Below are positions 27,358-34,806 of a stretch of DNA of 64,000 bases, in pieces (position 1 is the stretch's first letter; the number at the start of each line of letters is the position of its first letter). This DNA comes from JAQWCH01 sp050952725. GTDB lineage: Bacteria > Bacillota_I > Bacilli_A > RFN20 > CAG-826. A program made the translations under genes and the position numbers. Where the stretch lies: NCBI GenBank assembly GCA_050952725.1, contig JBMNLN010000001.1, forward strand, positions 1,178,001 to 1,242,000. Reading direction: 5' to 3'. The notes beneath the pieces were generated by a model. That model saw only the letters and a program-made list of their open reading frames with translations, was not told the DNA's origin and searched no databases.

Positions 27358-28305
27358 ATGAAGCGTTCAAGAAGAGGAATTGTTCAATTTTTCAAAGGGA
27401 ATTCGCTAGGCAAAAACGTTGTTTTGGTTACACTTAGCCTACTTCTTTTTGCAGGATTATGCGTTCTGCTCATCCTCGATTTTAAAAATGATAATTTCAA
27501 TGAGATTTGGCGAGCGATTATTGGAACGATTATCGGTATTTTTATTTCCTTGATTGCAATGTTCCTACTCCGAACTTTCCTTGGCTATTTTGAAGACGAA
27601 CTCAAAGTTAATAAAAACACGCAGGAAATGCTTGAAATTTATCCGAAAGACAGATATCGAAAAAAAATTAAAATTAGCGAACAAGGCGATGCGAAGACTT
27701 TTATTTACAATGAAGTTTTTATCAACAATGGCCAAATGGCAATTGAGTTTATCGATCATCATAATCAACACTTCGTACTCAACGATTTTTTCGAAAGTCA
27801 TTTCGATGTCTTATTAGCGGCACATGGTTCAAGTGTCATCAAAAATTCTTTGACGATTCGTCTAGCTGACGTGGAAATCCATGAAGATGAGAATAAAGCT
27901 ATCTTTCATTTTTCCCGAAGTAATTATTACAATCACCTCGTGACAAATCGCGCGGTTGATTATTTAATTACCAGTGCGATTACTCCAAGAAAATTATATG
28001 CATATGGGCCATACATTCCCCCATTAAAAGATTCGCCCTTTTCCAACCACATTGGAATTAATGCTTTAGTTTTTACAAGCGACGGATACTTAATCTTTCC
28101 AAAACGCGGGCGAAAAGCCACGATATCCAAAGGGCAAATCACCTCTTCAATTGCCATTAGGTTGCTCTTTAAAAACGACGGAACTCCCTTTTATCAGCAA
28201 AACTTTAGCGGACAAGCAGGAAAGGATTACATTCTTCACGACTTTTTAATTCGCCAGCTCGATGAACGCTTATATTTTGATTTAGAGAAATTAAAGGCCG
28301 ATTAA
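27358..28305 (+). CDS. Two-helix membrane protein of unknown function
   Basis: 315 residues. ATG 27358 is chosen because AAGGAG lies 8 bases upstream; an earlier in-frame TTG overlaps the previous stop. Two hydrophobic helices (about residues 20-40 and 48-68) are followed by a soluble domain of about 240 residues. The segment GINALVFTSDGYLIFPKRG (about residues 225-245) resembles the first strands of a Nudix fold, but no Nudix box is present, so I do not assign the activity. It probably faces the cytoplasm. It shares a promoter with the Gfo/Idh gene and may work with it. Confidence 0.75.
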   Translation: MKRSRRGIVQFFKGNSLGKNVVLVTLSLLLFAGLCVLLILDFKNDNFNEIWRAIIGTIIGIFISLIAMFLLRTFLGYFEDELKVNKNTQEMLEIYPKDRYRKKIKISEQGDAKTFIYNEVFINNGQMAIEFIDHHNQHFVLNDFFESHFDVLLAAHGSSVIKNSLTIRLADVEIHEDENKAIFHFSRSNYYNHLVTNRAVDYLITSAITPRKLYAYGPYIPPLKDSPFSNHIGINALVFTSDGYLIFPKRGRKATISKGQITSSIAIRLLFKNDGTPFYQQNFSGQAGKDYILHDFLIRQLDERLYFDLEKLKAD

Positions 28306-28368
28306 AAAAACATTGATGTTACCTTTCTCGGCGTTGGTCAAAACATCATCGAGGGGGGAAAACCCCAG

Positions 28369-28638
28369 ATGTATTACGTGCTCAACTTAAAGGATTTAAC
28401 TAAGGATAATGTTTTTTCCTATATCAAATATGAACAAGTTAGAAATCGAAGAAAAGAAATCGATCAAGATGTATCATTTGAATTAGCTGACTATAACTCC
28501 ATTATCTTCTCGGACAAGAATTTGAGCATCAAATACCGGGCTTTTAATCCGATTAAAAAAACATTTTACAATTCTAAGCAATATTACGAATATTCAATGC
28601 TCGCCAATCTTTGGCATTATATAAATCGCCAAATATAA
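28369..28638 (+). CDS. Small hypothetical protein
   Basis: 89 residues, charged and Tyr-rich, with no membrane helix or motif I recognise. It lies 63 bases behind the membrane-protein gene. The only ribosome binding site, GAGGGGGG, is part of GGGGAAAACCCC directly before the ATG, which would fold into a tight hairpin and hide the site. Either translation is controlled or the annotation of the start is wrong. AT-rich codon use like that of the gene before it supports a real coding region. Confidence 0.55.
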   Translation: MYYVLNLKDLTKDNVFSYIKYEQVRNRRKEIDQDVSFELADYNSIIFSDKNLSIKYRAFNPIKKTFYNSKQYYEYSMLANLWHYINRQI

Positions 28639-28722
28639 CCTGTCAAAAATCATCAGATCAATTTGACATTTAAATATAGACGATTTTCGTTAAAGATACC
28701 GTTTCATATCCTGTCATCTCTA

Positions 28723-28751
28723 TTGAAATTGATAACATCGTATTCTATAAT
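28723..28751 (+). promoter_or_regulatory. Promoter of small RNA 1
   Basis: TTGAAA (28723-28728), 17 bp, TATAAT (28746-28751): near consensus. A partial copy of the 23-bp element (AAGATACCGTTTCA, 28693-28706) lies 16 bases upstream of the -35, in the opposite orientation to the copies at 26.3 and 62.4 kb. Confidence 0.8.
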
Positions 28752-28757
28752 GCGGTG

Positions 28758-28812
28758 GGAAGGTGAGGGTATAGGTGTTTATACACATCTCGCGTACGCA
28801 CCTTCTTTTTTT
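28758..28812 (+). ncRNA. Candidate small RNA 1 (about 55 nt)
   Basis: Starts about 7 bases after a consensus -10 box. GAAGGTG (28759-28765) at the very 5' end pairs with CACCTTC (28799-28805) at the 3' end, followed by seven T. The stem thus closes the whole RNA and acts as terminator. The interior of about 33 nt holds GTGT-TTAT-ACAC and the self-complementary octamer GCGTACGC (28792-28799). There is no start codon with a ribosome binding site. I do not recognise the family. Confidence 0.65.
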
Positions 28813-28924
28813 ATGGACGTTAAATTTGATAGGTTAAAATTTTAAGTATGAGACACTTTGTATTTTGGTTTTAGGACCTATGAAAATAATGGAAAAATTA
28901 GCAGAGTAAAGAAATAGGAGGCAA

Positions 28925-28953
28925 TTGACTTCTTCTCTTGACTTTTATACTAT
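28925..28953 (+). promoter_or_regulatory. Promoter of small RNA 2
   Basis: TTGACT (28925-28930), 17 bp, TACTAT (28948-28953). Confidence 0.75.
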
Positions 28954-28958
28954 GTGTT

Positions 28959-29015
28959 AAGAGATAGCGCATGTAATGTACGAATTAAGTTTCGGGCCGT
29001 CCTATCTCTTTTTTT
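28959..29015 (+). ncRNA. Candidate small RNA 2 (about 57 nt)
   Basis: Same design as small RNA 1 but different sequence: AAGAGATAG (28959-28967) at the 5' end pairs with CTATCTCTT (29002-29010) at the 3' end, followed by a T-run, with about 34 nt inside. The equal length and layout, each with its own promoter, suggest a related pair. Family unknown. Confidence 0.65.
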
Positions 29016-29075
29016 GTTTTTGCCCTCAATCATTACAGTAATACCCGTGCCAAATCAATAAATCATCATATTTTT

Positions 29076-29102
29076 TTGGCAATATTTTTTATCAGTTAAT
29101 AT
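29076..29102 (+). promoter_or_regulatory. Promoter of structured RNA 3
   Basis: TTGGCA (29076-29081), 15 bp, TAATAT (29097-29102); the spacer is short but TTTGGC one base earlier gives 16. Confidence 0.5.
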
Positions 29103-29107
29103 GAAGG

Positions 29108-29342
29108 GGCCTCTGTATTCGTCTTGCGTACGCTCGCAGAGAGACAGCCACACGGCTGTTTATGGGCAGGTTCGTATACAAATCTGCTCTGGGATGCCCT
29201 GTTGGGCATGAGGAGGTTACTGCGCCTCGATTTAGTCCCGTCCCCAAGGGGAGATACGTCCATATTCCAAACATACCTCTCGGCCGGAGGGTGGTGGCGT
29301 GCAGTAAAATTGGTGAGCGGGGAGGCACCCGCTCATTTTTTT
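29108..29342 (+). ncRNA. Candidate structured RNA 3 (about 235 nt)
   Basis: GC-rich and full of hairpins: CTCTG/CAGAG (29111-29141) with GCGTACGC (29126-29133) in its loop, ACAGCC/GGCTGT, ATGCCC/GGGCAT, CCCC/GGGG, and a long-range helix TTACTG-CGCC (29217-29226) with GGCG-CAGTAA (29296-29307). It ends in the terminator GAGCGGG/CCCGCTC (29315-29334) plus seven T. It lacks the signatures of tmRNA, RNase P RNA and SRP RNA that I know. No coding frame has a ribosome binding site. Family not recognised. Confidence 0.6.
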
Positions 29343-29365
29343 CTTATTCATCGTTTAATGCTCAT

Positions 29366-29393
29366 TTGACAAATTGCGTTAATCTAATAAAAT
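29366..29393 (+). promoter_or_regulatory. Promoter of structured RNA 4
   Basis: TTGACA (29366-29371), 16 bp, TAAAAT (29388-29393). Confidence 0.75.
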
Positions 29394-29399
29394 GAAGAT

Positions 29400-29629
29400 G
29401 CACCTTCTTGGTTATCAATTTAGATAATGTCAACATGTAAGGTGAGTGAACATGTGGGGCTGACTCCAGGGATTAGAAGCGTGATGCCCTTCTTGTTACG
29501 CCCGGCCCATTGTGGGAGGAACGTCCTACCAACTAGTAAGCATAAACTAGTAAACAATCGTCCTGATCAGACGCTTGGGTGTGGATCATCAAACTAATGC
29601 AAAGGCAAGATTCATCTCTTGCCTTTTTT
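29400..29629 (+). ncRNA. Candidate structured RNA 4 (about 230 nt)
   Basis: Begins just after a strong promoter and ends in GGCAAGA/TCTTGCC (29604-29623) plus six T. Internal helices visible: GCGTGA with TTACGC, GTGGGAGG-AACG-TCCTAC, ACTAGT-AAGCATAA-ACTAGT, and TGATC with GATCA. The size and unpaired, purine-rich joins are those of a complex structured RNA of the riboswitch or raiA-motif size class, but I cannot assign a family by eye. It lies 102 bases from a convergent tRNA gene. Confidence 0.62.
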
Positions 29630-29694
29630 GGTTGTTTGGGAATTATTCGTGTTTTTTGATACCAAAAATTAGCATCTTTTTAGGTTCGAAAAAT

Positions 29695-29716
29695 AAAAAA
29701 GCCGCTCATAGAGCGG
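29695..29716 (-). terminator. Terminator of tRNA-Thr
   Basis: CCGCTC-TAT-GAGCGG followed by CTTTTTTATTTTT on the minus strand, 14 bases after the tRNA 3' end. Confidence 0.85.
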
Positions 29717-29730
29717 ATTTTTCAAAATAA

Positions 29731-29804
29731 TGGTGCCTCCTGCCAGAATCGAACTAGCAACTAATCCTTACCATGGATTTGTTATGCCACTTAACTAAGG
29801 AGGC
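29731..29804 (-). tRNA. tRNA-Thr (anticodon GGT)
   Basis: A 74-nt cloverleaf on the minus strand with encoded CCA. Acceptor stem GCCTCCT/AGGAGGC, D-arm GTTA/TAAC, anticodon stem AATCC/GGATT with loop ATGGTAA (anticodon GGT, reading ACC and ACT), and T-arm GCTAG/CTGGC with loop TTCGATT. All arms pair with one G-T. Confidence 0.93.
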
Positions 29805-29975
29805 AGTTTTTGACAGCACAACGATTATACTTAATCCCCGAACGCATTGTCAACCTAAATTCCTTAGAAGCGACGATTTAAGGGGGATTTTCACCATTGA
29901 ATAAAAAATAATCGGGAATATCTATAAATTAAACGACCTTTTCGCTATACTAAAAGCAAGCAAAGGATATATTTG

Positions 29976-32276
29976 ATGCCAGAATTAGGCCCTTCAAAGT
30001 TTCGCAAAATGAAACGCGTTCGCGCACAAAATGTATTTGTGCGGAATTTTATGCTCGGTTCAAGCGCTCTCGCGGTTACAGGGGTCGTCGTTCCAGAAGT
30101 CATCCAAAAACCTAAAGCAGCAATTGTTGATCTCTCTTATCAAGGGACAACGGTTAACTATACGATTGAGGTCGCTGATCCGAATAATAAATTAGTCCCG
30201 GATACCTTAAAACTCGCCCTCACTTCTTATGATGGAACGAGTTATTATCCTTTAGAACTCGGAGAAAATCATAATCGCATTCCCGATTTAGAATACGGGA
30301 TTAAATATACTTTAAAGGTCCTTGGAAATTATGGGTTTGGACTTGGGTCTTTAACGGAGAAATCCTTCCGCATCAACACCAAATTACATGCGGGCTTTCA
30401 AAATGTCCGTTTGGATAGGACAGCGCTCTCTGGAGAACTCTATGTCTCCGACATGGAAGGGAAAATCTCCGATAACCAGATTGAAATTAGTCTAAGAGGG
30501 CAAAATGGGGAGCGAAGTTTAGAAGTTTATTCCCTCTTTAATGGACCAAGTGAAGATGATCTTCGTTATGAGGTGGTGGATTTCACTTTACCTCTTGAAG
30601 AATGCGCTCAAGATTTCTATTTGGAAGCGCGATATAACCTCGAGCAATTCCCGGTCACAATCGCTACATATAATTGGCGTTTACGAGATTATCTCCCCCA
30701 AGTAGAGATGTATATTGAATGCTTTGAAGAAGGGCAGGTCTTCATTGAAATCGGCATTTTTGATCAACTGCACCGCTTTGAAGATCCGACTATTCGCGTG
30801 GAAATTCTCCAATTAGAAAATTACAATCACCAAATTTATCAAAGTGATTTCCGTCCAGCGATGACCCAAGTAGAGCATCAAGAACCAGGAATTTATTTCC
30901 TTCAGCTCGATTTAGAAAACATCACCTTCGCTCTCCAAACATATCGCCTCAATGTGCGGGTAAAAAGCGGCAATTCCTATCCGGTCATCGCTCAAAAAGA
31001 TTTCGTTCCGATTCCCTTTTCCTATGATCCCTATGCGGTATTTAACCTAGCGGTCATCGATCATAATTCCCTGCAAGGGGAGATTACCATCTACGATTAC
31101 GGGAAGATGTTTGCCCCTTATACCGAATTTAGCCTGCACTTGTTGCCACAAACACTCGGGATTGAAATCATGGAAATTAATCTCTTCGCCCCCCGCGAAG
31201 AAAATGATACTTATCATCTCTTTGTGGAAATTCACGATTTACCGAAAGCGAATTATCTCCTGATCGTCTACGCCTACTTAGCTCAAGATATGATCTATGC
31301 TTGTGGGGATACGCGCTTTGAGATTTTGCAGGAGCCATTTACCTTATCCGCGACTTTTGCGATCAATTCCGATTATGAACATTTCGGCGGAGTGATCATC
31401 GTTTATGATGAACAAGATCACTTACCCGAAGAGGTAGCTTTCCAGATTGAAGTAAGTGTCCTTTCGACCGGTGAAGTCCTCTTTAATGAACCGCAGGTCA
31501 CCATGCGTAATTTCGATGACCACTCTTATATTCTTGAATTTTCAGCATTAAATTTCGCGACCAATGAATATTTAATCGCCGTCTCTTACTGGGAAAATAA
31601 TACCTATCACCTCATCGATACCACCATCTTCTATCACGAAAGCACCCGGAATATCTTTGCCAATGTCGACATCACTTCAAATTTCGAGGATGTTTCTGGC
31701 TTTGTCAGTGTCTTTGATTATCAAGGATATTTAGGGGCGGAAGCCACCTTTAGAGTGATCCTCACTGATATAAATACCCAAACCATCATCGACGAAAATA
31801 CCTATTCCGTAATGCGCGATGATGAAAACGCTAATTATATCTTTGAAATAGTCTATACTGGGCTAGCAACTGGGGATTATCAATTAGAAATCTCCTATTT
31901 AGAAGATAACCAATATCATCTCATCGACTTCGCGACCTTCAGCCATGAAAGTGTGCCTTACCAGCCAAGCGCGAGTTTTAATTATTTCCCAAATGAAGGT
32001 ACGCCTTATTTAGAAATCGAGATTACCGATCCGACTTTAACGCCGCTACCGTTATTTCTAGTTTCGATTAGAAATAACCTCGATGAAGAGGTCTATAGTG
32101 ATGAATATGTCTATGAATACGATGGCATCTCGGATCCAGCCCTCTATCAAATAACGGTCGAATTAGTCGGGTTAACTTCCGGTACCTATACGGTTTATCT
32201 ATCTTATCAGTCTGATCTGAATAATGACATTATTGCCATTGCCGAATATCCGTTTGAATTGACAACACCATATTGA
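29976..32276 (+). CDS. Secreted or surface protein of tandem beta-sandwich repeats
   Basis: 766 residues. ATG 29976 is chosen because AAAGGA lies 8 bases upstream. The N-terminus is basic (KFRKMKRVRAQ) and followed by a hydrophobic helix (about 25-45, MLGSSALAVTGVVVPEV), so it is probably exported or membrane-anchored. The rest is a chain of about seven beta-rich modules of 90-100 residues, the last five clearly related: each has a strand such as GVIIVYD or GFVSVFD and ends in a G-T-Y-x-L or ATNEYLIAVSY strand, as in fibronectin-III/Ig-like folds. No enzymatic motif is seen. It may form a surface fibre or spacer. Just downstream of the tRNA on the opposite strand, transcribed alone. Confidence 0.7.
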   Translation: MPELGPSKFRKMKRVRAQNVFVRNFMLGSSALAVTGVVVPEVIQKPKAAIVDLSYQGTTVNYTIEVADPNNKLVPDTLKLALTSYDGTSYYPLELGENHNRIPDLEYGIKYTLKVLGNYGFGLGSLTEKSFRINTKLHAGFQNVRLDRTALSGELYVSDMEGKISDNQIEISLRGQNGERSLEVYSLFNGPSEDDLRYEVVDFTLPLEECAQDFYLEARYNLEQFPVTIATYNWRLRDYLPQVEMYIECFEEGQVFIEIGIFDQLHRFEDPTIRVEILQLENYNHQIYQSDFRPAMTQVEHQEPGIYFLQLDLENITFALQTYRLNVRVKSGNSYPVIAQKDFVPIPFSYDPYAVFNLAVIDHNSLQGEITIYDYGKMFAPYTEFSLHLLPQTLGIEIMEINLFAPREENDTYHLFVEIHDLPKANYLLIVYAYLAQDMIYACGDTRFEILQEPFTLSATFAINSDYEHFGGVIIVYDEQDHLPEEVAFQIEVSVLSTGEVLFNEPQVTMRNFDDHSYILEFSALNFATNEYLIAVSYWENNTYHLIDTTIFYHESTRNIFANVDITSNFEDVSGFVSVFDYQGYLGAEATFRVILTDINTQTIIDENTYSVMRDDENANYIFEIVYTGLATGDYQLEISYLEDNQYHLIDFATFSHESVPYQPSASFNYFPNEGTPYLEIEITDPTLTPLPLFLVSIRNNLDEEVYSDEYVYEYDGISDPALYQITVELVGLTSGTYTVYLSYQSDLNNDIIAIAEYPFELTTPY

Positions 32277-32336
32277 TACGGTGATTACGATAAATTTATC
32301 GTCCACATACATTGAAACATTGGAGGAAAAAATACG

Positions 32337-33314
32337 ATGTTAAAAGAAAACCAACCTTTGCCAAAAGAAAAAAAGCCACGTCAGAAACTTGAAGGAAAAA
32401 CGATTACGATGATAGTCATCTTTTCCATCGCTTTGTTGCTCATCATCGCTTCGGTGATTATCCGTTTTGTCGCCCCGGTGGATTCGCCAGCTTATCTGAC
32501 GATGGAAGCGACGTTTGGGAAGTTCTTCGATCTTCCGCGCTTTTTTCAAACGAAGTATTTGATTATCTTAGAGACAGTAGCAATTGTTATCTTCATGTGG
32601 GCGCTTTCGTTATTGAGTTCAGTGATTATTAAACTCGTGACCAAAGCGACCAATCGGGCCAAGACCGTCGGATTATTGATCGCCTCAATTATCCGTTATT
32701 CATGCTTGATCATCGGAATTTTCATGGTCTTATCCGCTTGGGGAGTGCAAACGCCAACGCTGCTCGCTGGCGCTGGTATTTTAGGTTTAGCCATCTCCTT
32801 AGGGGCCCAAACTTTAATCGATGATATTTTAAGTGGACTCGGATTAATTTTTGAGAAAACCTTTGCAGTCGGTGACATTGTCGAAATCGATGGTTTTCGC
32901 GGGAAAGTGCTTGAAATCGGGATTCGCGTCTCCAAATTTGAAAACTTGCTCGGAGATATCCGCACGATCAATAACGCCGATATTCGCGCATCGATTAATG
33001 CTTCCGACCGCTGGACACCGATTTTAATCGATATCGAACTTGGACACGATGTCAATCTTCCCGAAGTCGAAGAAAAAATTCAAGCTTTCTTACCTGAATT
33101 ACAAGTTTTAGTTCCCCAACTTACCGTTTTACCAGTCTATCAAGGTTTAGATAAATACGATAAGTCGGGCTTGACCTTACGGGTGCTCTCCTACTGTCAC
33201 GAAGCGGATAAACACTATGTCCGTCGCCGGGTTAATCGCGAACTTAAAATCTATTTCGATAAAGTCGGCATCGAAATTCCATACAAGAAATACTTGATTA
33301 AAAACGTCGATTAA
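32337..33314 (+). CDS. MscS family mechanosensitive ion channel
   Basis: 325 residues. Basic N-terminus, then hydrophobic helices at about 20-45, 75-98 and 110-130, followed by the pore-lining helix LLAGAGILGLAISLGAQT and the beta domain FAVGDIVEIDG that mark MscS proteins. Such channels open under osmotic downshock to release solutes. GGAGGAAAAAATACG before the ATG is a strong ribosome binding site. A bidirectional terminator follows. Confidence 0.9.
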   Translation: MLKENQPLPKEKKPRQKLEGKTITMIVIFSIALLLIIASVIIRFVAPVDSPAYLTMEATFGKFFDLPRFFQTKYLIILETVAIVIFMWALSLLSSVIIKLVTKATNRAKTVGLLIASIIRYSCLIIGIFMVLSAWGVQTPTLLAGAGILGLAISLGAQTLIDDILSGLGLIFEKTFAVGDIVEIDGFRGKVLEIGIRVSKFENLLGDIRTINNADIRASINASDRWTPILIDIELGHDVNLPEVEEKIQAFLPELQVLVPQLTVLPVYQGLDKYDKSGLTLRVLSYCHEADKHYVRRRVNRELKIYFDKVGIEIPYKKYLIKNVD

Positions 33315-33337
33315 TATTTCCTCAATCATAAAAATAA

Positions 33338-33361
33338 GGACGGTTTTGCCGTCCTTTTTTG
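33338..33361. terminator. Bidirectional terminator between mscS-like gene and rimO
   Basis: GGACGG-TTTTG-CCGTCC followed by TTTTTT on plus; on minus the same stem is followed by TTATTTTTAT. Confidence 0.9.
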
Positions 33362-34657
33362 TTAATTCACGATTAATTCACCGTGCAAATCGTAAACATA
33401 AGCCTGGGTGATTTTCACCTTCACCACCTCTCCTTCAAAGAGGGGGATATCACTACTAAAGGTAATCTTTCCATCAATTCCATCGGGGGCATTCCAAAAC
33501 GATCTTAGATAATAGAGATTTTTATCTTGATTGTAACCGATGACAAGGCCTTGATGGATTTTGCCGATTTGTCGCTGGTTTTTTTGATAGGAAATCGTTT
33601 TTTGCGTTTGCATCACCGCTTGATATCGTTTGATTTTTATTACTTCTGGGACTTGATGGTCATCATCGTAGGCGGGGGTGTTTTCTTCACGTGAGTAAGT
33701 AAACGCCCCTAGATGATCAAATTCCACCTCTTTGATGAAATTTAATAAATCATCTTGGTCTTTTTCTTGTTCGCCAGGGAAGCCAAGCATCACCGTCGTT
33801 CGAAGCACTGCCTGCGGGAGAAGACGACGAATCATCGCGATTTTATTGAGCAATTCCTCCCGCGTTCCCACTCGTCCCATGCGTTTTCTGATGCGATTAG
33901 CGGAGTGTTGAATAGGCAGATCAAAATATGGAACAATCCGCGGATTTGCTTTGATGAAAGTCACGAGTTCTTCATCGACTTCCGCTGGATAAAGATATAA
34001 AAGGCGAATGAAAACGAATCCTTTAAATTTTAAAAGTTCTTTTAACAGATTAATCAAATTGACATCCCCAGGCAAATCTTCCCCATAGCCAGTGGTGTTT
34101 TGTCCGATGAGGACTAATTCTTTGACCCCGGCTTTTTCTAAGTTATCCGCTTGGAAAAGTACATCTTCTACCGAATAAGAACGGAAAGGACCGCGGATAT
34201 CGGGAATCGCACAATAACGACAGCGATGATCACAGCCCTCCGAAATCTTTAAATAGGCTAAGGAGGCCGGAGTGCTATAAACCCGCGCTTTTGTAGAATA
34301 GGCTGGGATGGTTTTTTCATCAGCGATTAACTTTTCTAAATAACGATGCAATTGGTGATAATCGCGAAGCGGGACAAATAGATCAACTTCGGGGATTTCT
34401 TCGCGTAAGTCTTGAAGATATCGTTCAACCAGACACCCGATTACGACAACCCGTTTTTGATAAGCGAGCATCGCTAAGATATAATCGATGCTCTCTTGTT
34501 TGGCCGAGGTGATAAAACCACAGGTATTAATCACGATTAAATCTGCTTCCTCGGGAATCGTGACCAGATGATGACCCGCTTTTTGAAGCATCGCTAAAAC
34601 ATTCTCGCTATCGACGAGATTTTTAACGCAACCAAGGGAGATGAGACAGATTTTCAT
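33362..34657 (-). CDS. rimO: Ribosomal protein S12 methylthiotransferase RimO
   Basis: 431 residues, of the MiaB/RimO radical-SAM methylthiotransferases. The N-terminal UPF0004 domain supplies cysteines in SLGCVKN (Cys10), NTCGF and IGCLVE for the second iron-sulfur cluster; the radical-SAM cluster binds CDHRCRYC (Cys142, Cys146, Cys149). A TRAM-like domain ends the protein. GCVKNLVDSE at the start separates RimO from MiaB. It modifies an Asp of ribosomal protein S12. The ATG has no ribosome binding site: TTTACA-17-TACAAT ends 8 bases upstream, so the mRNA should be leaderless. Confidence 0.92.
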   Translation of the reverse strand: MKICLISLGCVKNLVDSENVLAMLQKAGHHLVTIPEEADLIVINTCGFITSAKQESIDYILAMLAYQKRVVVIGCLVERYLQDLREEIPEVDLFVPLRDYHQLHRYLEKLIADEKTIPAYSTKARVYSTPASLAYLKISEGCDHRCRYCAIPDIRGPFRSYSVEDVLFQADNLEKAGVKELVLIGQNTTGYGEDLPGDVNLINLLKELLKFKGFVFIRLLYLYPAEVDEELVTFIKANPRIVPYFDLPIQHSANRIRKRMGRVGTREELLNKIAMIRRLLPQAVLRTTVMLGFPGEQEKDQDDLLNFIKEVEFDHLGAFTYSREENTPAYDDDHQVPEVIKIKRYQAVMQTQKTISYQKNQRQIGKIHQGLVIGYNQDKNLYYLRSFWNAPDGIDGKITFSSDIPLFEGEVVKVKITQAYVYDLHGELIVN

Positions 34658-34665
34658 CAATCGTT

Positions 34666-34694
34666 ATTGTAAAAGAAAGCTAGCGATTTGTAAA
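34666..34694 (-). promoter_or_regulatory. Promoter of rimO giving a leaderless mRNA
   Basis: Minus-strand TTTACA, 17-bp spacer and TACAAT (34666-34671), then 8 bases to the ATG at 34657. Confidence 0.65.
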
Positions 34695-34806
34695 AGAAAA
34701 AGAGGCGAAATCGCTCTCTTTAATCAGTCTGTCATTTGATAAAGCCCTTGCAGTAAATGATGTTTTTTTATGTTTTATTCTTTATGATTTTGGAGCCAAA
34801 ACTTGG

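Larger units (their letters stand above)
28639..29730. other. About 1.1-kb non-protein region packed with small RNA units
   Basis: No convincing protein gene is present on either strand; short frames at 29.1-29.4 kb overlap each other on both strands and run through GC-rich hairpins. The region holds four successive promoter-to-terminator units on the plus strand, listed separately. GC content is clearly higher in the two larger units than in the flanks, as expected for structured RNAs in an AT-rich genome. Confidence 0.7.

Noticed and set aside
26085..28709. Insertion sequence or transposon ending at the inverted copies
   Set aside because: No transposase or target duplication is seen; two of the three copies fit a promoter-proximal regulatory role better.
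29092..29395. Three overlapping short frames on both strands
   Set aside because: They run through RNA hairpins, overlap each other and have no ribosome binding sites; a structured RNA explains the sequence better.
29108..29629. tmRNA, RNase P RNA or SRP RNA
   Set aside because: No tRNA-like ends with a tag frame, no P-RNA core (GAGGAAAGTCC) and no SRP loop (GGAAG.AGCAG) could be found.
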